From Archangium violaceum Cb vi76 (GTDB lineage: Bacteria; Myxococcota; Myxococcia; Myxococcales; Myxococcaceae), in the NCBI RefSeq assembly GCF_000733295.1, contig NZ_JPMI01000019.1, positions 1 through 37,363 on the forward strand: a stretch of DNA of 37,363 nucleotides. The letters run 5' to 3'. The translations under genes were made by a program, and so were the position numbers. Of this stretch, positions 16,348-23,698 are shown piece by piece. Numbering within the stretch: the first letter of the stretch is position 1; every line of letters starts with the position of its first letter. The notes beneath the pieces are model-generated. The model was not told where the DNA came from. It saw only the letters and a program-made list of their open reading frames with translations, and searched no databases.

Positions 16348-16974
16348 TCAGAGGATGATGCAGTCGAGTCCTTCGAGGATCGCCCGGAGCTCGTCCGGCG
16401 TCGTCCCCATGCGCTTGGCCACGGACGGGGCGTGGTACGTCAGGCCAGTCGCGGATGCGGGTTGGGCGCCCAGGCCCGCAACGACGACTTTTCCGAACAA
16501 ACCGGGCCACTCGAGTTGGCTCAGTTCAGCGGCATTCTTGCTGGGTTCCACGAAGGTAAAGCACGGCCAGCGAGGCATCCGAAGTGTACGTGGATCGCAG
16601 CCGTGGAACCGGCATGCATCGAGCCGGGCCTCGGAGAAGTCGCAGTTCTCCACCTGTCCGTGTTCGCCGCCGGTGCTGTACCCGGGAAAGGGCCCGAAGT
16701 CGCAGCCCAACATGCGCCCCTTGAACCGGCAACCTTCAAGCACCGCGCTCACCCAGCCCCGGTGGTTCCTCAGCTCCTGCTTGAATTCGATGGTGCAATC
16801 AATGAGGCGGGGCTGGCGGATGATCAACCGGCTGCCCGGCACCCTCACGACCACCTTACACCGGCGTAGCGTCAGATTCGGCCCAAAGTAGACGAGCTGG
16901 TCCTCCGCACCGGCCAGTTCCACCTGCTCGTCTTCAATCTCGCGGTTCTCGAAGAAGATATTGCCCGGCCACAT
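16348..16974 (-). CDS. probable immunity protein of the SitA-like locus, pentapeptide-like
   Basis: A 208 aa protein is encoded ten bases downstream of the toxin C-terminal fragment, in the position of SitI immunity genes. Its core has irregular pentapeptide-like repeats with Cys/Phe at regular steps: LRRCKVVVR, LIDCTIEF, LEGCRFKGRMLGCDFGPF, VENCDFSEARLDACRFHGCD. This would form a right-handed beta helix. The C-terminal third (VEPSKNAAELSQLEWPGLF, then PSVAKRMGTTPDELRAILEG) is not repetitive. No signal peptide is visible, so it should act in the cytoplasm, which fits immunity against a toxin delivered there. Function is inferred from position only. Because the operon is interrupted upstream, its expression now needs a local promoter. 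Confidence 0.6.
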   Translation of the reverse strand: MWPGNIFFENREIEDEQVELAGAEDQLVYFGPNLTLRRCKVVVRVPGSRLIIRQPRLIDCTIEFKQELRNHRGWVSAVLEGCRFKGRMLGCDFGPFPGYSTGGEHGQVENCDFSEARLDACRFHGCDPRTLRMPRWPCFTFVEPSKNAAELSQLEWPGLFGKVVVAGLGAQPASATGLTYHAPSVAKRMGTTPDELRAILEGLDCIIL

Positions 16975-16984
16975 CTCCGTGCCC

Positions 16985-17911
16985 TCAGAAGAAGATCATC
17001 CGGAAGAATTCGTTGGACATGCGCCGACCATGGACAGCGAAGTTTTCCTTCGTCCCGGAGAGTACCTCGTATTTGAGCCCCCCTGGTCGCGGGTCCACCG
17101 CATCGACTCCTTTGGATGACCATTTGAGCTGCGGGAACTCCTCCTTGAGCCTCGCGTTGACCCAGCGCCCACGTGCCAGCCCCTCCATGTGTCGAGCGCT
17201 GGCATGGTTGCCCGCAGCGAGTGCTCGATCGATGGCGTCGGTCTCCGCGGGAGTGCGATGTTGCTTTGCCCACTGCCGGGCGATGCGCTCTGCCGCTGCT
17301 TGGATCGCGTCCCCCAGTTCATCCTCGGCCGGTATGTCGTGGAGGTCCCTTCCTCGGGGAAGGTGCCATCGTTGACCGTTGCCGAGGACAACCTGCCTGT
17401 TGCCACCGCGGTGCTGGATGGCAATGGTGCCGGAGTGGCCGCCAGACGCCCCAGCCGCACGAGCCGCGTTGTTCTGGCTGAGCATGGCCATGGCGGTGGG
17501 AGCCTGTGGGGATGTGACGACCGCCAGAGCGCGACCCGATTCCGCCGCGACCTCCACTGCGGCTACCTCCTGTACGGCCACCGTCATTGGCGCCCGGAAC
17601 CCCTGGGTCTCCCACTGCGCCTGCATCAGGTTGAATCTCGGCAGGGAATGCACCCGCGCCGCTACGTCCCCGAGCGTCCGCCCGCTCAGCGTGGCCACGG
17701 CCAGAATCATCGCCCGGGCCGCGTCCGTCCCCATCACTCCCCCGAACGCCTCGCCCGCCTCGCGCAGTTCCGCGAACGTCGTGGCCTCGTGGGCCCGGTG
17801 GGCCATGTGGAACCATCCGTCCACCAGTTCCCATAGAGCGTCTACCCCCAGCCATGCCACGAGCACGACCGACAGCGCAGCGGCAACCAATTTGGTACTT
17901 GGCTCGGGCAA
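16985..17911 (-). pseudogene. SitA-like polymorphic toxin, C-terminal half (separated by insertion)
   Basis: This is the distal half of a SitA-type (SitA5-like) lipoprotein toxin. Known SitA proteins move between myxobacterial cells by TraA/TraB outer-membrane exchange and kill siblings that lack the cognate immunity. The half opens at TTG 17911 with PEPSTKLVAAALSVVLVAWL and GVDALWELVDGW, the middle of the conserved SitA scaffold. ATTFAELREAGEAFGGVMGT and ARAMILAVATLSGRTLGD follow. The C-terminal toxin part has GVDAVDPRPGGLKYEVLSGT and HGRRMSNEFFRM; the D...YEV pattern hints at a PD-(D/E)XK-type nuclease, which is an inference. There is no signal peptide or start of its own. The N-terminal half lies at 20744-21535 beyond the recombinase element. 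Confidence 0.75.
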
Positions 17912-17958
17912 GCCCCCAACGACGCACCCCCTTAAAGACGCAGCCGTCGAGAGATTTG

Positions 17959-18384
17959 GTGGTCATTACCCACCCGCTCCATCCATTCGTGGGTCGCGCA
18001 TTCCCCGTGCAGCAGCGCCTGCGGTACCTCGGTCGCCCTTGCGTCGTGCTGCTGTTTCCCGATGGCCGTCTCGCGAAGGTTCCCGAGGATTGGACGGACC
18101 TGCGGCCCAGGCCCCCACCGCTCGAGTTCCGAGGGAAATGTCCGAAGCTGCACCCTGAATCGCTCCGCGAGCTGAGTGCCTTGCTTGATGACTTGAGGAA
18201 TAAGTCTCGGCCCCATGACCAGGAAGGTAGTGCGTCGGACGAGAAGAGCCAAGAGCGGGTCATCGCCGGGCGCGCTCTACGCCGCACTCCCCGCGGCGGC
18301 CCGGCACGAGCTGCTGGGCGTGCTGGCCGACGTGCTGCTCAAGGCCGTCACCAAGGCTCCCGCAGGAAGCGAGGCAAGCGATGA
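17959..18384 (+). CDS. DUF5372/Y4bD-like mobile-element protein
   Basis: This is the first gene of the inserted element. The conserved core is VVITHPLHPFVGRAFPVQQR, then YLGRPCVVLLFPDGRLAKVP and EDWTDL. That pattern (THP-HP, a hydrophobic strand, PDG, P--WTD) is what I recall for DUF5372/Y4bD small proteins that travel with recombinases; their biochemical role is not known. The core ends near HPESLRELSALLDDL. The remaining 55 or so residues are Arg/Gly/Pro-rich and overlap the better-coded small ORF, so they may be incidental. The start is uncertain: GTG 17959 or TTG 17956 fit the homology, and the frame is open to 17854. The TGA stop overlaps the recombinase ATG (ATGA). Confidence 0.6.
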   Translation: MVITHPLHPFVGRAFPVQQRLRYLGRPCVVLLFPDGRLAKVPEDWTDLRPRPPPLEFRGKCPKLHPESLRELSALLDDLRNKSRPHDQEGSASDEKSQERVIAGRALRRTPRGGPARAAGRAGRRAAQGRHQGSRRKRGKR

Positions 18385-18481
18385 GCACCAAGATTCGGCC
18401 AGAGCACCTGGCCAGACCCGCGCTGGTGTATATCCGCCAGTCCACCTTGTTGCAGGTCCACGAGCACCGCGAATCGACTGA
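18215..18481 (+). CDS. small ORF between the DUF5372-like and recombinase genes
   Basis: This 88-codon ORF starts at ATG 18215 and overlaps both neighbours. Its first part is basic (MTRKVVRRTRRAKS), followed by an amphipathic helix YAALPAAARHELLGVLADVL that looks like real coding sequence. Small proteins of this form are commonly placed just before recombinases of this type; I say this from memory and no function is known. The last 30 or so residues lie inside the recombinase gene. Confidence 0.4.
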   Translation: MTRKVVRRTRRAKSGSSPGALYAALPAAARHELLGVLADVLLKAVTKAPAGSEASDEHQDSARAPGQTRAGVYPPVHLVAGPRAPRID

Positions 18482-20747
18482 GCGCCAGTACGCCTTGGTG
18501 GAGCTGGCCAAGAAGCTCGGCTGGGACGCCACCCAGGTCGAGGTCATCGATGAGGACCTGGGACAGAGCGGTGCCAGCTCCGCCCGGCGCAAGGGCTTCC
18601 AGCGGCTGACGGCCCAGGTCAGCCTCGGCAAGGTGGGCGCCGTCTTGTCGCTGGAGGTGTCCCGCCTGGCGCGCTCCTCGTCCGATTGGCACCGGCTGCT
18701 GGATTTGTGCGCGCTCTCCGACACGCTCATCATCGATGATGATGGCGTCTACGACGCCAACGACTTCAATGACCGGCTGGTGCTGGGCATGAAGGGCACC
18801 ATGAGTGACGCCGAGCGCCACTCCATGCGCCTGCGCCTGCAAGGCGGCATCCTGCACAAGGCGAAGAAGGGCGAGCTCGTCTATCCCCCTCCCACCGGCT
18901 ACGTCTTCGAGGACGGTGCGCTCGTCTTCGACCCCGACGAGCAGGTGCAGAAGGCCCTCCGTCTTCTCTTCGAGCGCTTCCGCCTGGAAGGCAGTGTCAG
19001 CGGCGCCGTGCGCTATTTCACCCGCAACAAGCTGCTCTTCCCCTCACGCCATGCTCACCGAGGCGCTCCGGCAGAAATCCGCTGGCACGCGCTGGACGTC
19101 CCGCGTGCCGTGACCATCCTGCGCAATCCGGTGTACGCCGGAGCCTACGCCTGGGGCCGCAATCGCGACCGGCGCGTCCTCGTCGAAGGCGCGGTGCGAC
19201 GCAAGCATGAGACGCTTCAGGAGCCGGAGCAGTGGCATGCGTTCCTGCGCGATGCGCACCCCGCGTACATCTCCTGGGAGCAGTACCTGGAGAACTTGAA
19301 ACGCCTCGAAGACAATGCAGTCAGAGGGGCGCATGTGCGTGGCCGAGGTGCGCCACGCGGAGGAGTGGCGCTGCTGCAGGGGCTGGTGCTGTGCGGCAAG
19401 TGTGGCCGGCGGATGCACCCGGTCTACTCCGTCGCCGCCGACCCCAGCTACCAGTGCAGCCGGCGCATCTACGGCGAGGGTAACTGCTGGTCCACGCTCG
19501 CACGCCGCATCGACGACAAGATAGTCGAGACCCTGCTGGCGGCTTTCGCCCCGCCTGAATTGGACTTGTCGCTGGCGGTCCTCAAGGAGGTGGAGCGGCA
19601 GGCCGAAGAGGTCAACCGCCAGTGGAAGCTACGCCTGGAGCGGGTGCGCTACGAGGCCCAGCGCGCCGAGCGCCAGTACAACGCCGTGGAGCCGGAGAAT
19701 CGCGTGGTGGCCCGCACGCTGGAATCGCGCTGGAATGAGAAGCTCGAGGAACTCGCGCGGGTCGAGCATGAGTACGAGCAGGCCAGGAGCGCGAGTCCAC
19801 TGGAGCTCTCGGACAAGGACAAGAAGAAGATACTGGCGCTGGCGGGCGACCTGCCCGGGCTGTGGAACGCGCCGACCACGACCAACTCGGACAAGAAGCG
19901 GATACTGCGGCTGCTCATCCAGGAGGTGGTGCTCTCGCCGGTGGACGTGCCAAGGCGGGCCACCCGCATCCGAATCCTCTGGAAGACTGGAGCCATCACC
20001 GAGTTGCAGACGCCTCGGCCCACATTTTCCGAATCCAGAAGGACGCCACTCCAGGTCATCGCTGAGGTCCGCAAGCTCGCCAGGAAGCATTACTGCGATT
20101 CGCAGATAGCGGAGGAACTCAACAAGCAAGGACTCAAGAGCGGCCTACGTCACGCCTTCACAGGCAAGCTCGTGGCGGGCATCCGCAAGCGCCAGCACAT
20201 CCGTGCTGGACGGTCCGCTGGCGGCTTCAGCATCCGGGTGCCCGAACGCGACGAGCAGGGGCTCTACTCCATCCGAGGTCTGATCGCGCATTTCGGGGTG
20301 ACAGCACCGATGGTCCTCTACTGGGTCAGGCGCGGTCTGCTCACCCCCGTGCACAGCCGCACGCCCATGCACAGATGGAGCAAGGAGCCCTTCTGGTTCG
20401 AGATGACGCCCCAACTGGAGGCACTGCTGGCCAAGGCGCGCTACCAGGGCTACGAGCCGGGTAAGCCGCCGCACCGCATTCACAGTGGCCGTCCAACCCC
20501 GCCGACCCGCCTGCCTGACGGCCGCTACTCCACTCGCGGCCTCGTCGAGAAGTACGGAGTAACATGGGACACCGTGCGGTATTGGATAAGGAAGGGCATC
20601 CTCACGCCCGAGCGTGCTCTTCCGGGAGGCAGCTTCTGCTTCCGGCTGACCCATGAGGTCAAGCGGCGCATTCAGTCAGCTCTTGCTCGAGGAAAGAAGT
20701 CACGCGGTTCCACGCAACACCACCATCATCACATCCATTCCAGCTAA
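18381..20747 (+). CDS. large serine recombinase with zinc ribbon and twin MerR-like HTH
   Basis: This is a site-specific recombinase of 788 aa. The resolvase catalytic domain has YIRQS with nucleophile Ser21, ESTERQYAL, VSRLARSSSDWHRLLDLCAL and MKGTMSDAERHSMRLRLQGG. The recombinase domain follows (YPPPTGYVFEDGALVFDPDE). A zinc ribbon comes next (LCGKCGRRM with YQCSRR and GEGNC), then a long coiled coil at about residues 410-475. The C-terminus is unusual: two MerR/excisionase-like helix-turn-helix units, YSIRGLIAHFGVTAPMVLYW (from about 629) and YSTRGLVEKYGVTWDTVRYW (from about 716). The protein ends in a His-rich tail. It probably drives integration and excision of the element that carries it. 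Only about 25 bases separate its stop from the right junction. Confidence 0.92.
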   Translation: MSTKIRPEHLARPALVYIRQSTLLQVHEHRESTERQYALVELAKKLGWDATQVEVIDEDLGQSGASSARRKGFQRLTAQVSLGKVGAVLSLEVSRLARSSSDWHRLLDLCALSDTLIIDDDGVYDANDFNDRLVLGMKGTMSDAERHSMRLRLQGGILHKAKKGELVYPPPTGYVFEDGALVFDPDEQVQKALRLLFERFRLEGSVSGAVRYFTRNKLLFPSRHAHRGAPAEIRWHALDVPRAVTILRNPVYAGAYAWGRNRDRRVLVEGAVRRKHETLQEPEQWHAFLRDAHPAYISWEQYLENLKRLEDNAVRGAHVRGRGAPRGGVALLQGLVLCGKCGRRMHPVYSVAADPSYQCSRRIYGEGNCWSTLARRIDDKIVETLLAAFAPPELDLSLAVLKEVERQAEEVNRQWKLRLERVRYEAQRAERQYNAVEPENRVVARTLESRWNEKLEELARVEHEYEQARSASPLELSDKDKKKILALAGDLPGLWNAPTTTNSDKKRILRLLIQEVVLSPVDVPRRATRIRILWKTGAITELQTPRPTFSESRRTPLQVIAEVRKLARKHYCDSQIAEELNKQGLKSGLRHAFTGKLVAGIRKRQHIRAGRSAGGFSIRVPERDEQGLYSIRGLIAHFGVTAPMVLYWVRRGLLTPVHSRTPMHRWSKEPFWFEMTPQLEALLAKARYQGYEPGKPPHRIHSGRPTPPTRLPDGRYSTRGLVEKYGVTWDTVRYWIRKGILTPERALPGGSFCFRLTHEVKRRIQSALARGKKSRGSTQHHHHHIHSS

Positions 20748-21535
20748 CACAGGTGTCCCGATGCAGGTTCCGGCACCAGCCAGAGTGCGAGGTACATCCC
20801 GGCAGCCCACACCAACGAGGAGAGCACTGCCTGAGGGCTCAGCTCGCGCCCCAGCGCCGCCCTCGTCTCGTCCAACACGGAGCCAAAGGCCAGGGCGAGC
20901 GCCAAGGTCCGCCTGTCATCCGTGCGCAAGTAGGGCCCGTCCGCGAAGAGGTCCAGGCAGTCGCCACCTCCGCGCCTCTCGCACCAGCCCAGGTACTGCG
21001 CCCGTAGGGCCGCCTCTGCTTCAGGGACAAGAGGGCTCTTGTCGTCCACGGGGACAAGACTGAGGACACGTCCGCGGTACACCTCGGCGAGCAGCTCCTC
21101 TTCAGGCATGGATTGGAGGAGCCGCTGCGCGGCTGCTTGGGGCGACCCCTCCACCTGGAAGCGGCTGCCAAGCTGTTGCACCGCCCGTTGGTATTCCGCC
21201 CGCGAGATGGCGACGACCCGGGTGGTGCCACGAGGCTCGAGCAGCTCCACCTGGACGGTGACCACGGGCTCGAGTCGGGGAGAGGCGGGACGGGACTTCC
21301 CCTGTTTCTCCGAGGGTGGCGGTTGAGAGCGGCCTGCTCCCGCCAGTTGGTCAATCATGGGCGTGTGCGAGACACAAGCCGCGTGCAGGAACATGACAAT
21401 CAGCCCGAGGGAGCCAACAGGCGCCCACCGTGGAATCCCCCGCGCGCTCTTCCGTCGTGACTCGATCTGTGGGCTGCCGCCCTCCACCACCTCGCTACTC
21501 TGGGCAACTCCTGGCATGCCAGCCGCAACCAGCAA
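20744..21535 (-). pseudogene. SitA-like polymorphic toxin, N-terminal half (truncated by insertion)
   Basis: This is the proximal half of the interrupted SitA-like toxin. A hydrophobic segment ending HAAC (Cys54 from the TTG at 21535) is a lipoprotein signal, as in SitA proteins. Scaffold features follow: SRAEYQRAVQQLGSRF, YLGWCERRGGGDCLDLFADG, TLALALAFGSVLDETRAALG and SSLVWAAGMYLALWLVPEP. After PEP the frame enters element sequence and stops (ASGHLC then TAG). Joining residue 254 to the other half at the shared TGCC gives about 561 codons in frame, near the full SitA length as I remember it. The start is uncertain; ATG 21517 and GTG 21484 are possible. As it stands it could still make a truncated lipoprotein without the toxin domain. 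Confidence 0.75.
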
Positions 21536-21623
21536 CCATCGGGGCTTGTTTCGCCAGAGTGCTCAGCCGCTTCTCTGCCAGAGGAGCAGCTGGTCAACAA
21601 TGTGCCCGGCTGGAAACACGCAC

Positions 21624-22118
21624 TCAGCGGAACGAGTCGACGATGTCGACCCCCGACACGGAGAAGTCGAGGATGGCGGTTCCAGGCAGCGATTCAGGCC
21701 GCTTCCGGAGCTGATTCTCACTCAACCGGGCCACCGCGCAGATGGGCACCTTTTCGCTGTCCGGCGGGTGGGCCTCGTAGTACCGGATGACGACCTGCGG
21801 ACCGCCCGTCCAGACCTGCCCGTACAAACGGGTGGTGGCTTCGAGGATGCCGAGGTCATTCTTCAGCATGCTCTCGATCGGCCCATCGTAGAGCGTGATG
21901 GGCTTTGACTTGATCTGGTTCGCGTCGAGTTCCACCAACGCACCGTCCCCGACGCGCAGCCTCATGTAGCGCATCGCCTTCCTGGCTTCCTCCGGGCATT
22001 CCTGAGGGCCAGGGGTTCCGTCCGGGCGCACTGCCACGCCTCCACTGGTCGTTGTGCAGCCAGAGAACGTACAGAGCAGGATGACGAAGCCGAGGTAGAA
22101 CGCTTTGGCCGTGGGCAT
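21624..22118 (-). CDS. small lipoprotein upstream of the SitA-like gene
   Basis: This 164 aa protein has a clear lipoprotein signal (MPTAKAFYLGFVILLCTFSG then Cys21). The mature part (PQECPEEARKAMRYMRLRVG, ALVELDANQIKSKPITLYDG, YGQVWTGGPQVVIRYYEAHP, VPICAVARLSEN) is of a type I associate with myxobacteria, where it is often encoded beside DUF2381 proteins. It lies 11 bases after the DUF2381-type gene and 88 bases before the SitA-like frame, so it is in the same operon. In described sitBAI cassettes the gene before sitA encodes the accessory lipoprotein SitB; this one has that position, but I cannot confirm homology. Its role is unknown. Confidence 0.75.
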   Translation of the reverse strand: MPTAKAFYLGFVILLCTFSGCTTTSGGVAVRPDGTPGPQECPEEARKAMRYMRLRVGDGALVELDANQIKSKPITLYDGPIESMLKNDLGILEATTRLYGQVWTGGPQVVIRYYEAHPPDSEKVPICAVARLSENQLRKRPESLPGTAILDFSVSGVDIVDSFR

Positions 22119-22129
22119 GAACGGCTCCT

Positions 22130-23056
22130 CTACTTCCGAATCAGCGTGTGATCCAGGTTCACAAGCACCTCCATGAGCCCATCCTCGCGGAAGATTTCCA
22201 GGGCCAGATTGACGAGGCCCTCCTTCGTCGTGAACGCACTCTCGTCCGCCACCACCGCGATTCTTCCTGACTGACCCGGCACGAGCTCGGGCCGCTCCAT
22301 GCGGAGCGCGAAGGGTCGAGCGGTAGGGGACGTCAAGTCAGCGGTCAGCCGAGCATCCCTGAATCTCCATGGTGCGTCGTACATGTTGGTCAGGTGGATC
22401 ATGGCCGCTGCCTTCCCTGGCCCGGAGAAGAGCTCGATCGTGACGTCCATACCCCCGTCCTTCAGGACCGCAACTCGCTCTCTCCGAAAAGGCGTCTTCT
22501 CCACCTGTCCATTGACGAGAAGCGTGGCGAAGGCGTGGTCCACCGAGTTCTCTTCCTTCTTGAGGCGCTCGTTCTCCTCGCTCAGCTTGAACTCCCTCTT
22601 GCGTGAGTCATTGAGGGACGACAGCACCGCGTTGTAGCTCTCGCGGTCCTTGAAGACGTTCACCTGATGGTCCGTCCATCCCCACTTCTCACGACGCGGT
22701 GGCCTCACGAGGAACGAGAACTCGGTCCCATCCTCGAGCGTCACGAGCAGGGGAACCCACTCGTCCTCGCCCAGGTCCCGCAGAGGTTCCAGCACCACCT
22801 TCTTGCTTCCCACGAGCGGACGCTCGAATCGCCCCTCCCACCCCAGGAGCCGGGTCCTGGCCGGATCGGGCTCCTGCTCGAAGCGCAGGGTGGTGGAGAC
22901 CTGGCCGGATACATAGACGTTGTTCGCCGTCCGGGCGGGATGTTCCGAGAGCAGCAGCGTCCTGATCTCCGTCCTGGCGCCGGGCTCCAGGGCCTGTGCC
23001 ACGGACGCGAGGAGGACCAGCAAGGGCATGCAGCGGATGGGTGAAGGGGTTCGCAT
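22130..23056 (-). CDS. DUF2381-type myxobacterial secreted protein
   Basis: This is a 308 aa exported protein of the type I recall as DUF2381 (a myxobacterial paralogous family). The signal peptide is MRTPSPIRCMPLLVLLASVA with cleavage near AQA. Family-like segments are TANNVYVSGQVSTTLRFEQE, GWEGRFERPLVGSKKVVLEP, LREDEW-like DLGEDEWVPLLVTLEDGTEF and WGWTDHQVNVFKDRESYNAV. A short charged coiled coil follows (KREFKLSEENERLKKEENSV), then a beta-rich C-terminal domain ending EVLVNLDHTLIRK. Such proteins are often found next to Ser/Thr kinases or lipoproteins in myxobacteria; here the partner is the small lipoprotein and the toxin. It is nine bases downstream of the 180 aa gene. Function is unknown. 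Confidence 0.78.
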   Translation of the reverse strand: MRTPSPIRCMPLLVLLASVAQALEPGARTEIRTLLLSEHPARTANNVYVSGQVSTTLRFEQEPDPARTRLLGWEGRFERPLVGSKKVVLEPLRDLGEDEWVPLLVTLEDGTEFSFLVRPPRREKWGWTDHQVNVFKDRESYNAVLSSLNDSRKREFKLSEENERLKKEENSVDHAFATLLVNGQVEKTPFRRERVAVLKDGGMDVTIELFSGPGKAAAMIHLTNMYDAPWRFRDARLTADLTSPTARPFALRMERPELVPGQSGRIAVVADESAFTTKEGLVNLALEIFREDGLMEVLVNLDHTLIRK

Positions 23057-23065
23057 GGCCGGGTC

Positions 23066-23608
23066 TCAGGCGCTGAAGTGGGGGGAGAGCACCTTGTCGT
23101 GGTAGGCGGTGCTGTCCGGGTGCGAGCGGAAGCGCTGGGCCAGCTTGCCGAGCCGTTGCAGCAGGTCCTCGTACTCGGCCCGGCTCACGCTGCACAGCGA
23201 CAGGTACAGGCGCGCCGCCCCTTGCAGGTACGAGAAGAGCGGGTGGCAGTCCAGGCCATCCGGACGCTGACGCAGCATGCGGTAGAGCCGCTCGAACTCG
23301 GCATCCGTCTCGGGCTTGTCCATGGCGGTGCAGTAGATGACCGCCGTCGACTGCAGCAGGTACAGGAAGGCGTCGTGACGCGGAGGGGCCCTCAGCGCCA
23401 ACGGCGTCTTCTCCGCGACCGTCCAGAGCCGCGAGATGGGCTTGAGCTTCACGTGCACCATCCTCCACGAGTCGTCCGCTACCGGCACCTCCTCGCCCAG
23501 CGGGAGCGCTCTTCCATGAGCACCGAACTCGATGGGCACCTGGAGCCGTTCAGGCCAGTCCAGTGCGAGTCCCGCGCGCTTCAACTCCTGTCTCACGTTC
23601 AAGTCCAT
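23066..23608 (-). CDS. hypothetical protein heading the toxin operon
   Basis: This 180 aa protein has no signal peptide or membrane segment and I do not recognise it. ATG 23608 has a strong ribosome-binding site (GGAGG about seven bases upstream). Visible features are MDLNVRQELKRAGLALDWPE at the start, a mixed middle (SWRMVHVKLKPISRLWTVAE) and helical segments LYLLQSTAVIYC and EFERLYRMLRQRPDGLDCHP. YLSLCSVSRAEYEDLLQRLG lies near the end. It is the first gene of the minus-strand run leading into the interrupted toxin, so it probably sits next to the operon promoter. A cytoplasmic helper role is possible but not supported by sequence. Confidence 0.65.
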   Translation of the reverse strand: MDLNVRQELKRAGLALDWPERLQVPIEFGAHGRALPLGEEVPVADDSWRMVHVKLKPISRLWTVAEKTPLALRAPPRHDAFLYLLQSTAVIYCTAMDKPETDAEFERLYRMLRQRPDGLDCHPLFSYLQGAARLYLSLCSVSRAEYEDLLQRLGKLAQRFRSHPDSTAYHDKVLSPHFSA

Positions 23609-23640
23609 GCCTCTACCTCCAAGGTCGAGGCGAGGATGCT

Positions 23641-23658
23641 ACTTCCCCCGTGGGAAGT
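23641..23658. promoter_or_regulatory. perfect 7-pair hairpin upstream of the toxin operon
   Basis: ACTTCCC (23641-23647) and GGGAAGT (23652-23658) pair perfectly over a 4-base loop. It lies 32 bases before the first gene of the operon and 40 bases after the NRDE gene stop. There is no T-run, so it could be a weak terminator for the NRDE gene or an operator in the operon promoter. Confidence 0.35.
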
Positions 23659-23698
23659 CGAGACCTCGTCGGTCGGGTCCCGCATGCGACCGGGGCCG

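Larger units (their letters stand above)
17907..20775 (+). mobile_element. serine-recombinase element inserted in the sitA-like gene
   Basis: The boundaries are inferred from the two halves of the interrupted toxin gene. GGCA occurs at both junctions (17907-17910 and 20772-20775) inside the longer matches GGCTCGGGCA and GGTTCCGGCA (8 of 10 equal). The distance between equal points is 2865 bases. Cargo is three overlapping plus-strand ORFs: DUF5372/Y4bD-like, small ORF and large serine recombinase. No terminal inverted repeats or exact target duplication were found, as expected for a serine recombinase rather than a DDE transposase. Confidence 0.65.

Noticed and set aside
17319-18287. Minus-strand frame across the left junction that might extend the toxin C-terminal half upstream.
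   Set aside because: It is in a different frame from the toxin, its residues are low-quality, and the conserved toxin sequence continues at 20776 instead.
20701-20790. Search for terminal inverted repeats at the two ends of the recombinase element.
   Set aside because: No convincing inverted match between the ends was found, so a DDE-type transposon was not called.
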